This document shows positions 35,950 through 43,959 of a stretch of 64,000 nt of DNA, in pieces. The notes beneath the pieces were generated by a model. The model was not told where the DNA came from, ran no database searches, and saw nothing but the letters and a program-made list of their open reading frames with translations. The position numbers and the translations under genes are program-made. Source of the DNA: an uncultured Oscillospiraceae bacterium (GTDB taxonomy: Bacteria; Bacillota; Clostridia; Oscillospirales; Ruminococcaceae). How positions within the stretch are numbered: the stretch's first letter is position 1; each line of letters opens with the position of its first letter. The DNA lies in contig CAJFOJ010000032.1 of the NCBI GenBank assembly GCA_904396495.1, positions 62,001 through 126,000 on the forward strand. Reading direction: 5' to 3'.

Positions 35950-36176
35950 AATTCCCTTTTAATTTTCTGGGGCAGGTGATACTATCGGATGAGTGGTTGT
36001 TTTAGAGTTCAAAGAGCAGGATTTAACTACTTTTGACGATATACAGATTTTTCTTTAGCAGCACCCTGATTTTAAAAAATTAGATGTATAGTATCAGTCG
36101 AAATTACCGCTCCAGAGCTTGAAAATCAATTCTAGCAGCTGAAAATTTATCCACAACAGTCACGAAAATTTGGGCG
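35950..36176. other. Decayed intergenic stretch
   Basis: Between the cyclophilin-like gene and the response-regulator fragment. Short open pieces (for instance EQDLTTFDDIQIFL around 36012-36055) are interrupted by stops. No intact gene, promoter or repeat is evident. Confidence 0.4.
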
Positions 36177-36392
36177 ATCCAAGGATACGACCTGCTTTGT
36201 TTGTTGGCGACAAATAGCGGTTCCGTCCTTACATACGAACAAATTGATGATAAGGTGTGGGGCAATCCGCCATCAGAAAATGAAAGGGACAATGTTGGCT
36301 ACCACATGCGCAATCTCCGCAGGGAGTTGTGGGGGTTCGACCATTCCCTGCCTATTTTAATTGAAGGTGTCCGTGAAATTAGTCATCGTTAA
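36177..36392 (+). pseudogene. Response regulator winged-helix fragment
   Basis: The frame AIQGYDLLCLLATNSGSVLT continues YEQIDDKVWGNPPSENERDN, VGYHMRNLRRELWG and ends REISHR at TAA 36392. This is the OmpR/PhoB-type DNA-binding domain. The receiver domain and the first strands are missing, and no start codon with a ribosome binding site exists, so it is a remnant. It marks the right edge of the accessory island. Confidence 0.75.
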
Positions 36393-36472
36393 AAAAACAA
36401 TCCATAAATACATCTTTCTCATAGACGAAACCGCCTTTGGAGATTTTTCTTGTTTCCTTTAGGCAAAATAAG

Positions 36473-36506
36473 AAAAGGAAGGCTGTGATTTCACAGCCTT
36501 CCTTTT
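36473..36506. terminator. Strong terminator for the LRR protein gene
   Basis: AAAAGGAAGGCTGTGA (36473-36488) and TCACAGCCTTCCTTTT (36491-36506) form a 16-bp perfect inverted repeat. It can work in both directions and lies 9 bases past the stop of the minus-strand gene. Confidence 0.93.
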
Positions 36507-36515
36507 GGTTTTATT

Positions 36516-38261
36516 TTACTGTACCCAAACTCCATTTTCATCGACTTTGTACCCATCGATTACGGTATTCCGATCCAATTTGGCATCTTGGCCAAAGTGA
36601 TAGGTCTTTCCATCAATTTTATTCCATCCTAATACACAATATCCATTGCTGGACTGCATATAGTAGGTATCGCCATTAATGGTGTTCCAACCGGTGGCCA
36701 TGGACCCGTCATCTTTCAAATAGCACCAAGTCTCTCCATTATAAGTTTTGATCCAGTAGTTTCGTTTCATGTAACCGCTGCCGTCGAAATAGTACCAAAC
36801 GTTTCCAACCTGGAACCAACCGGTGGCCATTCCGCCCCAGTCTTTTAGATAAAACCAGGTGGATTTATCCGAGGTGAGGAGCCATTGCCCGGCAGCCATA
36901 CTTCCATTTGATTTCAAGTAGTACCAAGTTCCGCCCACTTTGCACCAACCGGTGGCCATTCCGCCCCAGTCGTAGAGGTAATACCAAGTATTTCCCAATT
37001 TAAGCCAACCAGTTTGCATAGCACCGTCGGAGGGATTGAGGTAATACCATGTCCCTTTGATTTTCTGCCAGCCAGTGGCATAACTGCCGTCTGTTTTCTG
37101 GAAGTAGTAGACTCCGTTTTGTAGCACCCATTTGCCGTCTAAACCTTCGGTGGGGGTTTCTGGCTCGGTGGTGCCGTTCTCAGAGTAGCGGCCTTGGCTG
37201 TCAAAGGTATAGCTGGTTCCGTCAATCACCTGAGTCCCAGTGGCAAAAGTGCCCTTGTCGTCCAGAAAATAGTAGTAATAATCGCCTTCCTGCTGCCATC
37301 CTTTCACCATCTGCGGTACAGCATTTACTGTGTTGCCATCGGCTTTCAAATCTGACAAAATCGCTTTTTGTGTGCTGTTGTTCATATCGACGCTGTTGTA
37401 TGTAAGCCCGATAGTGCAATTGGACAACGCCGGCATACCAGTCAAATCGCTGAGATCGTTTTCATCAAGATAAAGGGTTTTGAGCCTGGTGAGATTTTCC
37501 AAACCCGTGATATCGGTGATTCTGTTTTGGCTTAAATCCAGATAGGTTAAGGTTCTCAGCCTCTCCATCCCGGCGAGCGTGCTCAAAGCGTTGTCTCGCA
37601 TGCTCAATGTTGTCATACTAGTAGGAAGATTTCCGACCCTGACGATTTCGTTACTGTCTAAGACCAAGCTATCTAAGCTGTATAAAGTGGACAAGTCTGA
37701 CGTAAAGGTCAGGTAATTATAACTGAGGTCCAAAATCTCTAAGCCATCCAATACTGAAAGAGGTTCCACATCCTCCAGATTGTTGTGGCTCAAATTGAGT
37801 TCCTTCAGCTTATCCAGATTGGCAAGACCTTCTACGGAAACAATTTTGTTTTCAGAGAGGTTTAAATAATTGAGCCTAGACAAACCGTCCAGTGCATCGG
37901 TATTACGCAAGGAGTTGTCCGATGCATCAAGGGAAACGAGTTTTTCCAGTCTGGAAATTCCTTTGAGAGAGGTAAGCCCCTGTTCGCTCACGTCCAGCCG
38001 TGTTACTCCATTAAGCTCGTCTACATTTAATTCCCCGTCCTCGTTTAAATCAGCCATTTTCACAAGGATATTGTAGAGTTTAGAGTCAAACTCAGAAGGA
38101 GAAACGATTTCAAACGCATCGTCTGTGGCGGCAGTGACCGATTCTCCAAAAAGAGACGAACTCGCCGTTCCCACTCCTACAGCCAGCGCTGTAGCCATAA
38201 GGGCAACTGCCGCTTTTTTCCCCCATTTACCTGACAGGCACAAATTCTTTTTCCGTTTCAT
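36516..38261 (-). CDS. Secreted LRR protein with choline-binding-type cell-wall repeats
   Basis: 581 residues. Signal peptide to about residue 45. An EF-hand/dockerin-like calcium loop, DLNEDGELNVDEL, is near residue 73. About nine internalin/SDS22-type leucine-rich repeats of about 22 residues follow (LNYLNLSENKIVSVEGLANL and similar). From about residue 315 on come about ten aromatic cell-wall-binding repeats (GTWYYL, GGMATGW motifs). It should be attached non-covalently to the wall and may bind host or matrix ligands. GGAGG is 5 bases before this ATG; the ATG four codons upstream overlaps that site. Confidence 0.92.
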   Translation of the reverse strand: MKRKKNLCLSGKWGKKAAVALMATALAVGVGTASSSLFGESVTAATDDAFEIVSPSEFDSKLYNILVKMADLNEDGELNVDELNGVTRLDVSEQGLTSLKGISRLEKLVSLDASDNSLRNTDALDGLSRLNYLNLSENKIVSVEGLANLDKLKELNLSHNNLEDVEPLSVLDGLEILDLSYNYLTFTSDLSTLYSLDSLVLDSNEIVRVGNLPTSMTTLSMRDNALSTLAGMERLRTLTYLDLSQNRITDITGLENLTRLKTLYLDENDLSDLTGMPALSNCTIGLTYNSVDMNNSTQKAILSDLKADGNTVNAVPQMVKGWQQEGDYYYYFLDDKGTFATGTQVIDGTSYTFDSQGRYSENGTTEPETPTEGLDGKWVLQNGVYYFQKTDGSYATGWQKIKGTWYYLNPSDGAMQTGWLKLGNTWYYLYDWGGMATGWCKVGGTWYYLKSNGSMAAGQWLLTSDKSTWFYLKDWGGMATGWFQVGNVWYYFDGSGYMKRNYWIKTYNGETWCYLKDDGSMATGWNTINGDTYYMQSSNGYCVLGWNKIDGKTYHFGQDAKLDRNTVIDGYKVDENGVWVQ

Positions 38262-38354
38262 TGCAACCTCCATCTACTGTATTACCAGGATTTTCCCAAC
38301 CGACCGCTCCCCCAGAAAGAACGCCCGGCCGACATTTCTATGTATCTACTGAAT

Positions 38355-38383
38355 AGTATAGCATACTTCTCCAAAGAGGTAAA
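38355..38383 (-). promoter_or_regulatory. Sigma-A-type promoter for the LRR protein gene
   Basis: Minus strand TTTACC (38383-38378), 17-base spacer, TATACT (38360-38355), 94 bases before the start codon. The rest of the 328-base divergent gap 38262-38589 shows no T-box or other riboswitch. Confidence 0.65.
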
Positions 38384-38528
38384 GAAAAACCTGATGTTTG
38401 TTCATGAAAAGCCTTTGATTTAATAGTGTGTTCAAAAAGGCGGATTGATGCATTCCCATGAAATATTTCCATTCCAAAAGCATCCCAAAACTTGCTGGCT
38501 CTATCCTTGTCTCATGGAAAGAAATTAC

Positions 38529-38557
38529 TTGACTTCTCCCTCTGTTTTCTTTACAAT
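38529..38557 (+). promoter_or_regulatory. Sigma-A promoter for glycyl-tRNA synthetase gene
   Basis: TTGACT at 38529-38534, 17-base spacer, TACAAT at 38552-38557, 32 bases before the ATG. The short leader leaves no room for a T-box. Confidence 0.82.
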
Positions 38558-38589
38558 GATAGATAGTAAAAATTCGGAGGTAATCAGGA

Positions 38590-39969
38590 ATGCTCAAAAA
38601 CAGCGAAAAGACGATGAATCAAATTGTCACCCTCTGTAAAGGTAGGGGGTTTGTATACCCTGGAAGCGAGATTTACGGCGGACTTTCCAATACCTGGGAT
38701 TACGGCCCCCTCGGCGTAGAATTTAAAAACAATGTCAAACGCGCTTGGTGGAAAAAATTCATCCAGCAGTCCCCTTACAACGTCGGCATTGACGCTGCCT
38801 TGCTTATGAATCCTCAGGTTTGGGTCGCATCCGGTCACGTCGGCGGATTTTCCGACCCTTTGATGGATTGCAAAGAGTGTAAAACCCGCCATCGTGCCGA
38901 TCAGCTCATCGAAGAACAAACTGGTGTCGTCCCCAATGGCTGGAGCGACGAGCAGATGATGAAATTTATTGAGGAAAATGATGTCAAATGCCCCAACTGC
39001 GGCAAGAAAAACTTTACTGATATCAGGAAATTTAACCTGATGTTTAAGACTTATCAAGGCGTCACCGAGGATGCGAAAAACGAAATCTACCTGCGCCCCG
39101 AGACCGCCCAGGGTATTTTTGTCAACTTTCCCAGCGTCCAGCGCACCACCCGTAAAAAAATCCCCTTTGGTATCGGGCAGATTGGTAAATCCTTCCGCAA
39201 TGAAATTACCCCCGGCAATTTCACCTTCCGCACCCGGGAATTTGAACAGATGGAATTGGAATTCTTCTGCAAGCCCGGCACCGATTTGGAATGGTTTTCC
39301 TACTGGAAGGACTTCTGCAAAAACTGGCTGCTCTCTTTGGGAATCAAAGAGGAAAATATCAAGCTTCGCGACCACGAAAAAGAAGAACTTTCCCATTACT
39401 CTAATGCCACTACTGACATCGAGTTTTTGTTCCCCTTCGGCTGGGGTGAGCTGTGGGGCATCGCCGACCGCACTGACTTCGATTTAACGCAACATCAGAA
39501 CCACTCCACCAAATCCATGGAGTATTTCGATCAGGAGGCGAACGAGCGCTACATTCCCTATGTCATCGAGCCCTCTTTGGGTGCTGACCGTGTGGCCCTC
39601 GCTTTTCTTTGCGAGGCATATGACATTGAACAACTCAGCGATGGCACCGAGAGGACCGTCCTGCACCTCCACCCCGCTTTAGCTCCCTTTAAAGTGGCCG
39701 TCCTTCCCTTATCGAAAAAATTGTCTGAAGAGGCCCAAAAAGTCTACGAACTTCTTTCTGACCGGTTTATGGTGGACTTTGACGACGCCGGTGCCATTGG
39801 TAAGCGTTACCGCCGCCAAGACGAAATTGGCACTCCCTATTGCGTGACCTTTGACTTTGAGTCGCTGGAGGACGGCGCCGTCACCGTCCGCGACCGCGAC
39901 ACCATGGAGCAGATTCGCATCCCCATCACTGAACTAGCGGGTTATATCGAAGAAAAGATTCATTTTTAG
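38590..39969 (+). CDS. glyS: Glycyl-tRNA synthetase (dimeric, GlyQS type)
   Basis: 459 residues, the alpha2 eukaryote/archaea-like class II enzyme used by many Bacillota. Motifs: [27 protein letters not shown] at the start, [12 protein letters not shown], motif 2 [27 protein letters not shown], and motif 3 in [16 protein letters not shown]. The C-terminal anticodon domain begins [16 protein letters not shown] zinc-binding CKECKT/CPNCGKK insertion is present. GGAGG precedes the ATG. Monocistronic. Confidence 0.97.
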   Translation: MLKNSEKTMNQIVTLCKGRGFVYPGSEIYGGLSNTWDYGPLGVEFKNNVKRAWWKKFIQQSPYNVGIDAALLMNPQVWVASGHVGGFSDPLMDCKECKTRHRADQLIEEQTGVVPNGWSDEQMMKFIEENDVKCPNCGKKNFTDIRKFNLMFKTYQGVTEDAKNEIYLRPETAQGIFVNFPSVQRTTRKKIPFGIGQIGKSFRNEITPGNFTFRTREFEQMELEFFCKPGTDLEWFSYWKDFCKNWLLSLGIKEENIKLRDHEKEELSHYSNATTDIEFLFPFGWGELWGIADRTDFDLTQHQNHSTKSMEYFDQEANERYIPYVIEPSLGADRVALAFLCEAYDIEQLSDGTERTVLHLHPALAPFKVAVLPLSKKLSEEAQKVYELLSDRFMVDFDDAGAIGKRYRRQDEIGTPYCVTFDFESLEDGAVTVRDRDTMEQIRIPITELAGYIEEKIHF

Positions 39970-40010
39970 CAGAGGTCAAATTAGCTGACACAATAAAAGT
40001 AACGAGACAG

Positions 40011-40060
40011 AAATCCCTGTGGAAGTGGCAACCGCACGCCATATTCTACAGGGATTTTAT
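40011..40060 (+). terminator. Terminator after glycyl-tRNA synthetase gene
   Basis: AAATCCCTGT (40011-40020) pairs with ACAGGGATTT (40048-40057) around a 27-base loop, followed by TATT. Long loop, so moderate confidence. Confidence 0.65.
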
Positions 40061-40094
40061 TCATATTCATAAAATTTAGCTTATTTTCTAGGCA

Positions 40095-40126
40095 AAAAAG
40101 CCTCCCATTTTTATGGAAGGCTTTTT
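40095..40126. terminator. Terminator downstream of the minus-strand AraC gene
   Basis: AAAAAGCCT (40095-40103) and AGGCTTTTT (40118-40126), with CCAT/ATGG inside and one mismatch. A/T tracts on both sides allow use in either direction. Confidence 0.8.
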
Positions 40127-40139
40127 GTGCTGATATCCT

Positions 40140-41294
40140 TCATTCAATCATCTTTGCATATTCTTTGGGGGACATGTCATATTCCCGTTTGAATTCGGTG
40201 GAAAGATAGGTGGGAGAACAATAACCCATCATATCGGATATCTGGGCGATGGTATACCGACCCTCCCGAATCATTTCCTTGACTTTTTCTAAACGAACTA
40301 GCCGAATATACTCCGAAATACTCCGCCCCACTTTTTGTTTAAACAAACTGGACAGGTAAGAAGAACTCAAATTGAGTTGCTGTGCCAGCCACGGAAGGGT
40401 AATAGGGGAAGTGATGTTGTTGTGGATTACCTTCATACAGGTATCAATGTATTTATTATCCACCGACAGTTTCAGGATAGTAGGGGTTTTGGTGGAGGTC
40501 GTGTCTGTCAGGATGTTTCGAACGACCGAAATAATAAGCTTTGTCATCTCACAGGCAATCATATCATCGCTGTAAAGGTGGTTTTCCCTTTCTTCGCCGA
40601 TTATGCTGCGAATAATATCCAGGCAGCTGTCGTCGGCGGTAAATACCCGGTTGGAGATGCTTTCGGGGTGGACGATATCGCCGTCAAAGGTGACGGTCAG
40701 AAAACTTAAGGGAGCTTTTCCATCAGAGCGTTGCTCATGAAACTGATGGGGGGCAAAAAACATCATCTGCCCTTGTTTAAGCTCATAGCTCACATTGTCC
40801 ACAGCGCAGATCATAGTGCCTTTGTTCACATAGGTAAACTCCCAAAAGACGTGTTTTTCTCCCCGAAAAGAAAACTGTTTGTTTTTTTCCTGGTAGAGGA
40901 TAGTATACATCGTTTTGACGTTCACATTGGGAATAAAGCCCGTTCCAGTCAGCTTGCTTGTAGTAGGAGTGATGATTTTGGGGCTTTGACTGTAAATATA
41001 ATATTTGAGTCTGCTTTCATCGTAGGGCAAAATAGCAAATTGGACGTTAGGACGGATGAGAATCGCCTGATCCAAGAGAAATTTCTGAATAATGCTGTCC
41101 TCGGTACGGATGTAAAGCAACCCTACCCCGCTGATCGGCGCAACGGCGATTTCGGTGTTGAAGTGCCACAGATAGGAGGTCGCGCGGATATCCTCTTCAT
41201 AGAGGGTCTGCTGCCATTGCTCATAGGGTTCTAAATTCTGAAGCGGCACACCGAATTGCTTAAAGGTCGCCCGGTTGATTTCTTTTAGCAGCAT
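40140..41294 (-). CDS. AraC family transcriptional regulator
   Basis: 384 residues. Residues 1-270 form a sensor region with a cupin-like core (VFWEFTYVNKGTMICAVDNVSYELKQGQMMFFAPHQFHEQ). The C-terminal HTH_18 domain includes ITLPWLAQQLNLSSSYLSSLFKQKVGRSISEYIRLVRLEK and YTIAQISDMMGYCSPTYLSTEFKREYDMSPKEYAK. ATG 41294 is preceded by GAGGAGG; an earlier ATG at 41333 lacks a site. It is isolated between glyS and alr, so its targets are not evident. Confidence 0.92.
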   Translation of the reverse strand: MLLKEINRATFKQFGVPLQNLEPYEQWQQTLYEEDIRATSYLWHFNTEIAVAPISGVGLLYIRTEDSIIQKFLLDQAILIRPNVQFAILPYDESRLKYYIYSQSPKIITPTTSKLTGTGFIPNVNVKTMYTILYQEKNKQFSFRGEKHVFWEFTYVNKGTMICAVDNVSYELKQGQMMFFAPHQFHEQRSDGKAPLSFLTVTFDGDIVHPESISNRVFTADDSCLDIIRSIIGEERENHLYSDDMIACEMTKLIISVVRNILTDTTSTKTPTILKLSVDNKYIDTCMKVIHNNITSPITLPWLAQQLNLSSSYLSSLFKQKVGRSISEYIRLVRLEKVKEMIREGRYTIAQISDMMGYCSPTYLSTEFKREYDMSPKEYAKMIE

Positions 41295-41405
41295 TTTAAT
41301 TCCTCCTCGCCTTAAAAGTTCTCTTATTTTCATACTACCGCATTATTCCCGCTCATGTCAAGGGAAAAGCTGTGAATTTTACAGAAGAAACCCTTGAACA
41401 ATCGA

Positions 41406-41439
41406 CATGCCGGCAAGCTCATCCAAAGCTGCCGGCATG
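41406..41439. terminator. Hairpin after alr, possible terminator
   Basis: CATGCCGGCA (41406-41415) and TGCCGGCATG (41430-41439) with AGCT/AGCT inside. It begins 2 bases beyond the alr stop. The T run on the minus strand is poor. Confidence 0.5.
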
Positions 41440-41441
41440 TT

Positions 41442-42623
41442 CTATTCTTCTACGATGTAATCGACGATTCCTACTGTCTTTCCACCTTTTTGATAAACTC
41501 TTGGCACCCTCCGGCTCACCAGGCAGGCAAGCTCGTAATGGATGGTACCGGCGATCTGGGCTAGATCTCCAAAAGTGACTTGGCAGTCACCATCCGATCC
41601 AACGACGGTGGCAATATCACCTGCTTGGACGTCGGGAATGTGAGTGACATCCAGCATCAGCTGATCCATACAGACAGAGCCTACGACCCTTGCGTACTGT
41701 CCGTGGACGATCATTTTTCCCTTATTTGCAAATGCCCGAAGATAGCCGTCGGCGTAGCCGATGGGGACAGTGGCGAGGCGCATCTCTTTATCGGCTGTGA
41801 ATCGGCGGGAATAGCTGATAGCGTCGCCCGCATGTACTGTTTTGACCATGGAGATAGCGGAGCGGATGGACATGACCGGTTTCAGGGAAATGGCGCAACC
41901 AGGCAGAGTGTCCAAAGGAAGCCCGTACAAAATGACGCCTACCCGCGCCATATCGTACCGGCAGTCCCGGTAGTTTAAGACACCGGCGGAATTTTGAAGA
42001 TGCTTGACATCGAAATGGATTCCCTTTTTTTCTAATGCCATAACAGCTTTGTCAAAACGTTCCTTTTGGCCCTTGGTATAGGCAATACCCTCTTCTCCTA
42101 TATCATCGGAAGAAGAAAAATGAGAAAAAATTCCGGTAAAATTGAGGTTTGGCAATTGGCATGCCTCCACCATTTCCTCTATGGCAGATAGGTCGTCTCC
42201 TGCGCGAAACCCAATCCGCCCCATCCCAGTGTCCAACTTCATATGGCATTGGATGCAAATATTTTCCTTTTTGGCAGCACTGTTAAGCTGTTGAGCGTAC
42301 TCCAACGAGTACACTGTCTGGGTGATATGATGCTCTGAAAGCTTTTTGACGGCTGAAACAGGGGTGACTCCAAGTATTAAAATGTTGCTTTCAACGCCGT
42401 TTTTCCGGAGAGAAAGTGCTTCCTCCAAATTGGAGACCCCAAAGTTTTTAATTCCAAGATTCTCCATTTCCTTTGCGATATAACGGTCTCCGTGGCCGTA
42501 GGCATCCGCTTTGACCACTCCCATCATCTGGGTAGTTTTGGGAAGGCACTTACGAATTTCGTTTACATTATAGGCCAAATGATCGAGGTCAATTTCGGCC
42601 CAAGTTCTCTTAAAAAAGTCCAT
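41442..42623 (-). CDS. alr: Alanine racemase
   Basis: 393 residues. The PLP lysine lies in MMGVVKADAYGHG near residue 39, and the second catalytic residue in the AISYSRRF block near 265, followed by VPIGYADGYLRAF. HMKLDTGMGRIGFR and VCMDQLMLDVTHIPD are further signatures. It supplies D-alanine for peptidoglycan. The ribosome binding site is weak. The neighbouring SLOG gene is divergent. Confidence 0.97.
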   Translation of the reverse strand: MDFFKRTWAEIDLDHLAYNVNEIRKCLPKTTQMMGVVKADAYGHGDRYIAKEMENLGIKNFGVSNLEEALSLRKNGVESNILILGVTPVSAVKKLSEHHITQTVYSLEYAQQLNSAAKKENICIQCHMKLDTGMGRIGFRAGDDLSAIEEMVEACQLPNLNFTGIFSHFSSSDDIGEEGIAYTKGQKERFDKAVMALEKKGIHFDVKHLQNSAGVLNYRDCRYDMARVGVILYGLPLDTLPGCAISLKPVMSIRSAISMVKTVHAGDAISYSRRFTADKEMRLATVPIGYADGYLRAFANKGKMIVHGQYARVVGSVCMDQLMLDVTHIPDVQAGDIATVVGSDGDCQVTFGDLAQIAGTIHYELACLVSRRVPRVYQKGGKTVGIVDYIVEE

Positions 42624-42719
42624 TGTTCAGGCAACCCTTCAAACAAATGTTCAAAAATTCATATTTCCGTCATAATTATATGGTACAATAAAATAACAAA
42701 CAACTTAGGGGGATGCTGT

Positions 42720-43217
42720 ATGCGGGAGCAAACGGTTTCATTTACCGGACACCGGCCGGAAAAAATTGTCTCGCCCTTTGTGGAAAATTCCGAAGAAGTT
42801 AACGCCATCAAACTGGAACTGCATAATGCGATCCTACGCGCCGTGGACGATGGTTATACCACCTTTTTAAGTGGCATGGCGATGGGAGTCGACATATGGG
42901 CGGGAGAAATCGTTTTAGGGCTCAAACGGCAGTTTAAAAACTTACGGTTCGTTGCAGTGGTACCCTTTCCACAACAGGCCAATACTTGGCCTCAAGAGTG
43001 GCGTATCCGCTACCGCAACCTTTTGGAAAAGAGCGACGACGTCGTTATGATCTCCCAAACGTACAACACCGACAGCTTTTTTGAACGGAATCGCTATCTC
43101 ATTGACCATTCTTCCCGTCTGATTGCGGTATACAATCAGGAAAAGAAAGGCGGCACCGCTTACACAGTCCGATATGCCCGGCAACAGGAAGTTGCAATAG
43201 ACCTCATTGCAATCTAA
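42720..43217 (+). CDS. SLOG/DUF1273 family protein (YpsA-like)
   Basis: 165 residues. VSFTGHRPEKI at the N-terminus, FLSGMAMGVDIWAGEIVLGLK, RFVAVVPFPQQANTWP and FFERNRYLIDHSSRLIAVYN are conserved in DUF1273/YpsA-type SLOG proteins, Rossmann-like folds thought to bind nucleotides or nucleotide derivatives. Function not established; Bacillus YpsA influences cell division. GGGGG lies 7 bases before ATG 42720. Confidence 0.9.
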   Translation: MREQTVSFTGHRPEKIVSPFVENSEEVNAIKLELHNAILRAVDDGYTTFLSGMAMGVDIWAGEIVLGLKRQFKNLRFVAVVPFPQQANTWPQEWRIRYRNLLEKSDDVVMISQTYNTDSFFERNRYLIDHSSRLIAVYNQEKKGGTAYTVRYARQQEVAIDLIAI

Positions 43218-43227
43218 AGCGTTCAAC

Positions 43228-43262
43228 AAAAATCAGGACGGTACGGCCGCCCTGATTTTTTC
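43228..43262 (+). terminator. Rho-independent terminator
   Basis: AAAAATCAGG (43228-43237) and CCTGATTTTT (43251-43260), with GC pairing inside, then T. Confidence 0.85.
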
Positions 43263-43324
43263 ATCCCAGCCGGATGCTTTTACAATTTCTACTATACTAT
43301 ATTTAGACTTGGTTTTCAAGAAAA

Positions 43325-43551
43325 TAATCCACATAAAAAATATTTTTCTTTTTTGCGGTTGAGAGATGGTGGAAAGATATCTGTTTTTGTAGAAAACCTA
43401 CTTTTTTTGTATCCATTCCCAATTTTAACGACTTTTTGGAAACAAGATATTACAAACTGTAATTTTTGAGGAAAAATAACAAGTTTTCCACATTTTCCAC
43501 TGAATTTTCCCCAAACTAAAAAAAATAATAAAGTTTTCCACATATTTCACA
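43325..43551. other. AT-rich stretch with DnaA-box-like nonamers
   Basis: TAATCCACA (43325), TTTTCCACA (43484), TTTTCCACT (43493), TTTTCCCCA (43505), TTTTCCACA (43534) and TATTTCACA (43543) all resemble the DnaA box TTATCCACA, in the same orientation and, in the last four, closely spaced. The stretch holds no convincing gene; a 75-codon minus-strand frame is low-complexity. DnaA binding is a hypothesis. Confidence 0.4.
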
Positions 43552-43592
43552 TTTTCATTGCATAAACATGTTAGATACAGCATTTACGCTAC

Positions 43593-43625
43593 TTTTTTCT
43601 TCACATTTTCAATGTGAAGAAAAAA
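43593..43625. repeat. Perfect 15-bp inverted repeat
   Basis: TTTTTTCTTCACATT (43593-43607), TTC, AATGTGAAGAAAAAA (43611-43625). Because the arms end in A on the right side of both strands it does not read as an intrinsic terminator. It may be an operator upstream of carB. Confidence 0.65.
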
Positions 43626-43802
43626 TATGGTTTCAAAACGGGGGCTTGACACAATATCTTGTGGTATGAATCAGAAAGAACTTCAGGTAAGCGTAGATAT
43701 ATCGTTATTTGTAAAAGTTCACAGAATGGGAGAGTGCCCTCCTGTATAAATATTGCTAAAACATGAATTTTATAGGAGAAAAAGATATTTATCTTGCATT
43801 TT

Positions 43803-43831
43803 TTGCTATAAAGTTGTATCCTTATTATAAT
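43803..43831 (+). promoter_or_regulatory. Sigma-A-type promoter for carB
   Basis: TTGCTA at 43803-43808, 17-base spacer, TATAAT at 43826-43831. The leader of about 120 bases has a small hairpin starting GGTTG near 43839 and closing CAACC near 43862. Confidence 0.65.
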
Positions 43832-43959
43832 TTGTAGTGGTTGGCGGGGTTCGCGGCAACCTGGAATGAAAACACAACCAAAGCAATAGTAAAAGTCGAT
43901 GAAAAAGATCGCTATTATGGATGACGGCGATAAGACTTGTATCGAAAGGATTGAATGCA

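Noticed and set aside
38262-38589. T-box riboswitch before glycyl-tRNA synthetase
   Set aside because: No AGGGTGGNACCGCG-type T-box sequence or antiterminator; the promoter is only 32 bases from the start codon.
38584-39396. 270-codon minus-strand frame across glycyl-tRNA synthetase
   Set aside because: Fully antisense to an unambiguous gene, with no ribosome binding site or recognisable domain.
43316-43543. 75-codon minus-strand frame in the AT-rich gap before carB
   Set aside because: Low-complexity Lys/Phe-rich translation, no ribosome binding site, and the DNA is explained by repeated TTTTCCACA-like words.
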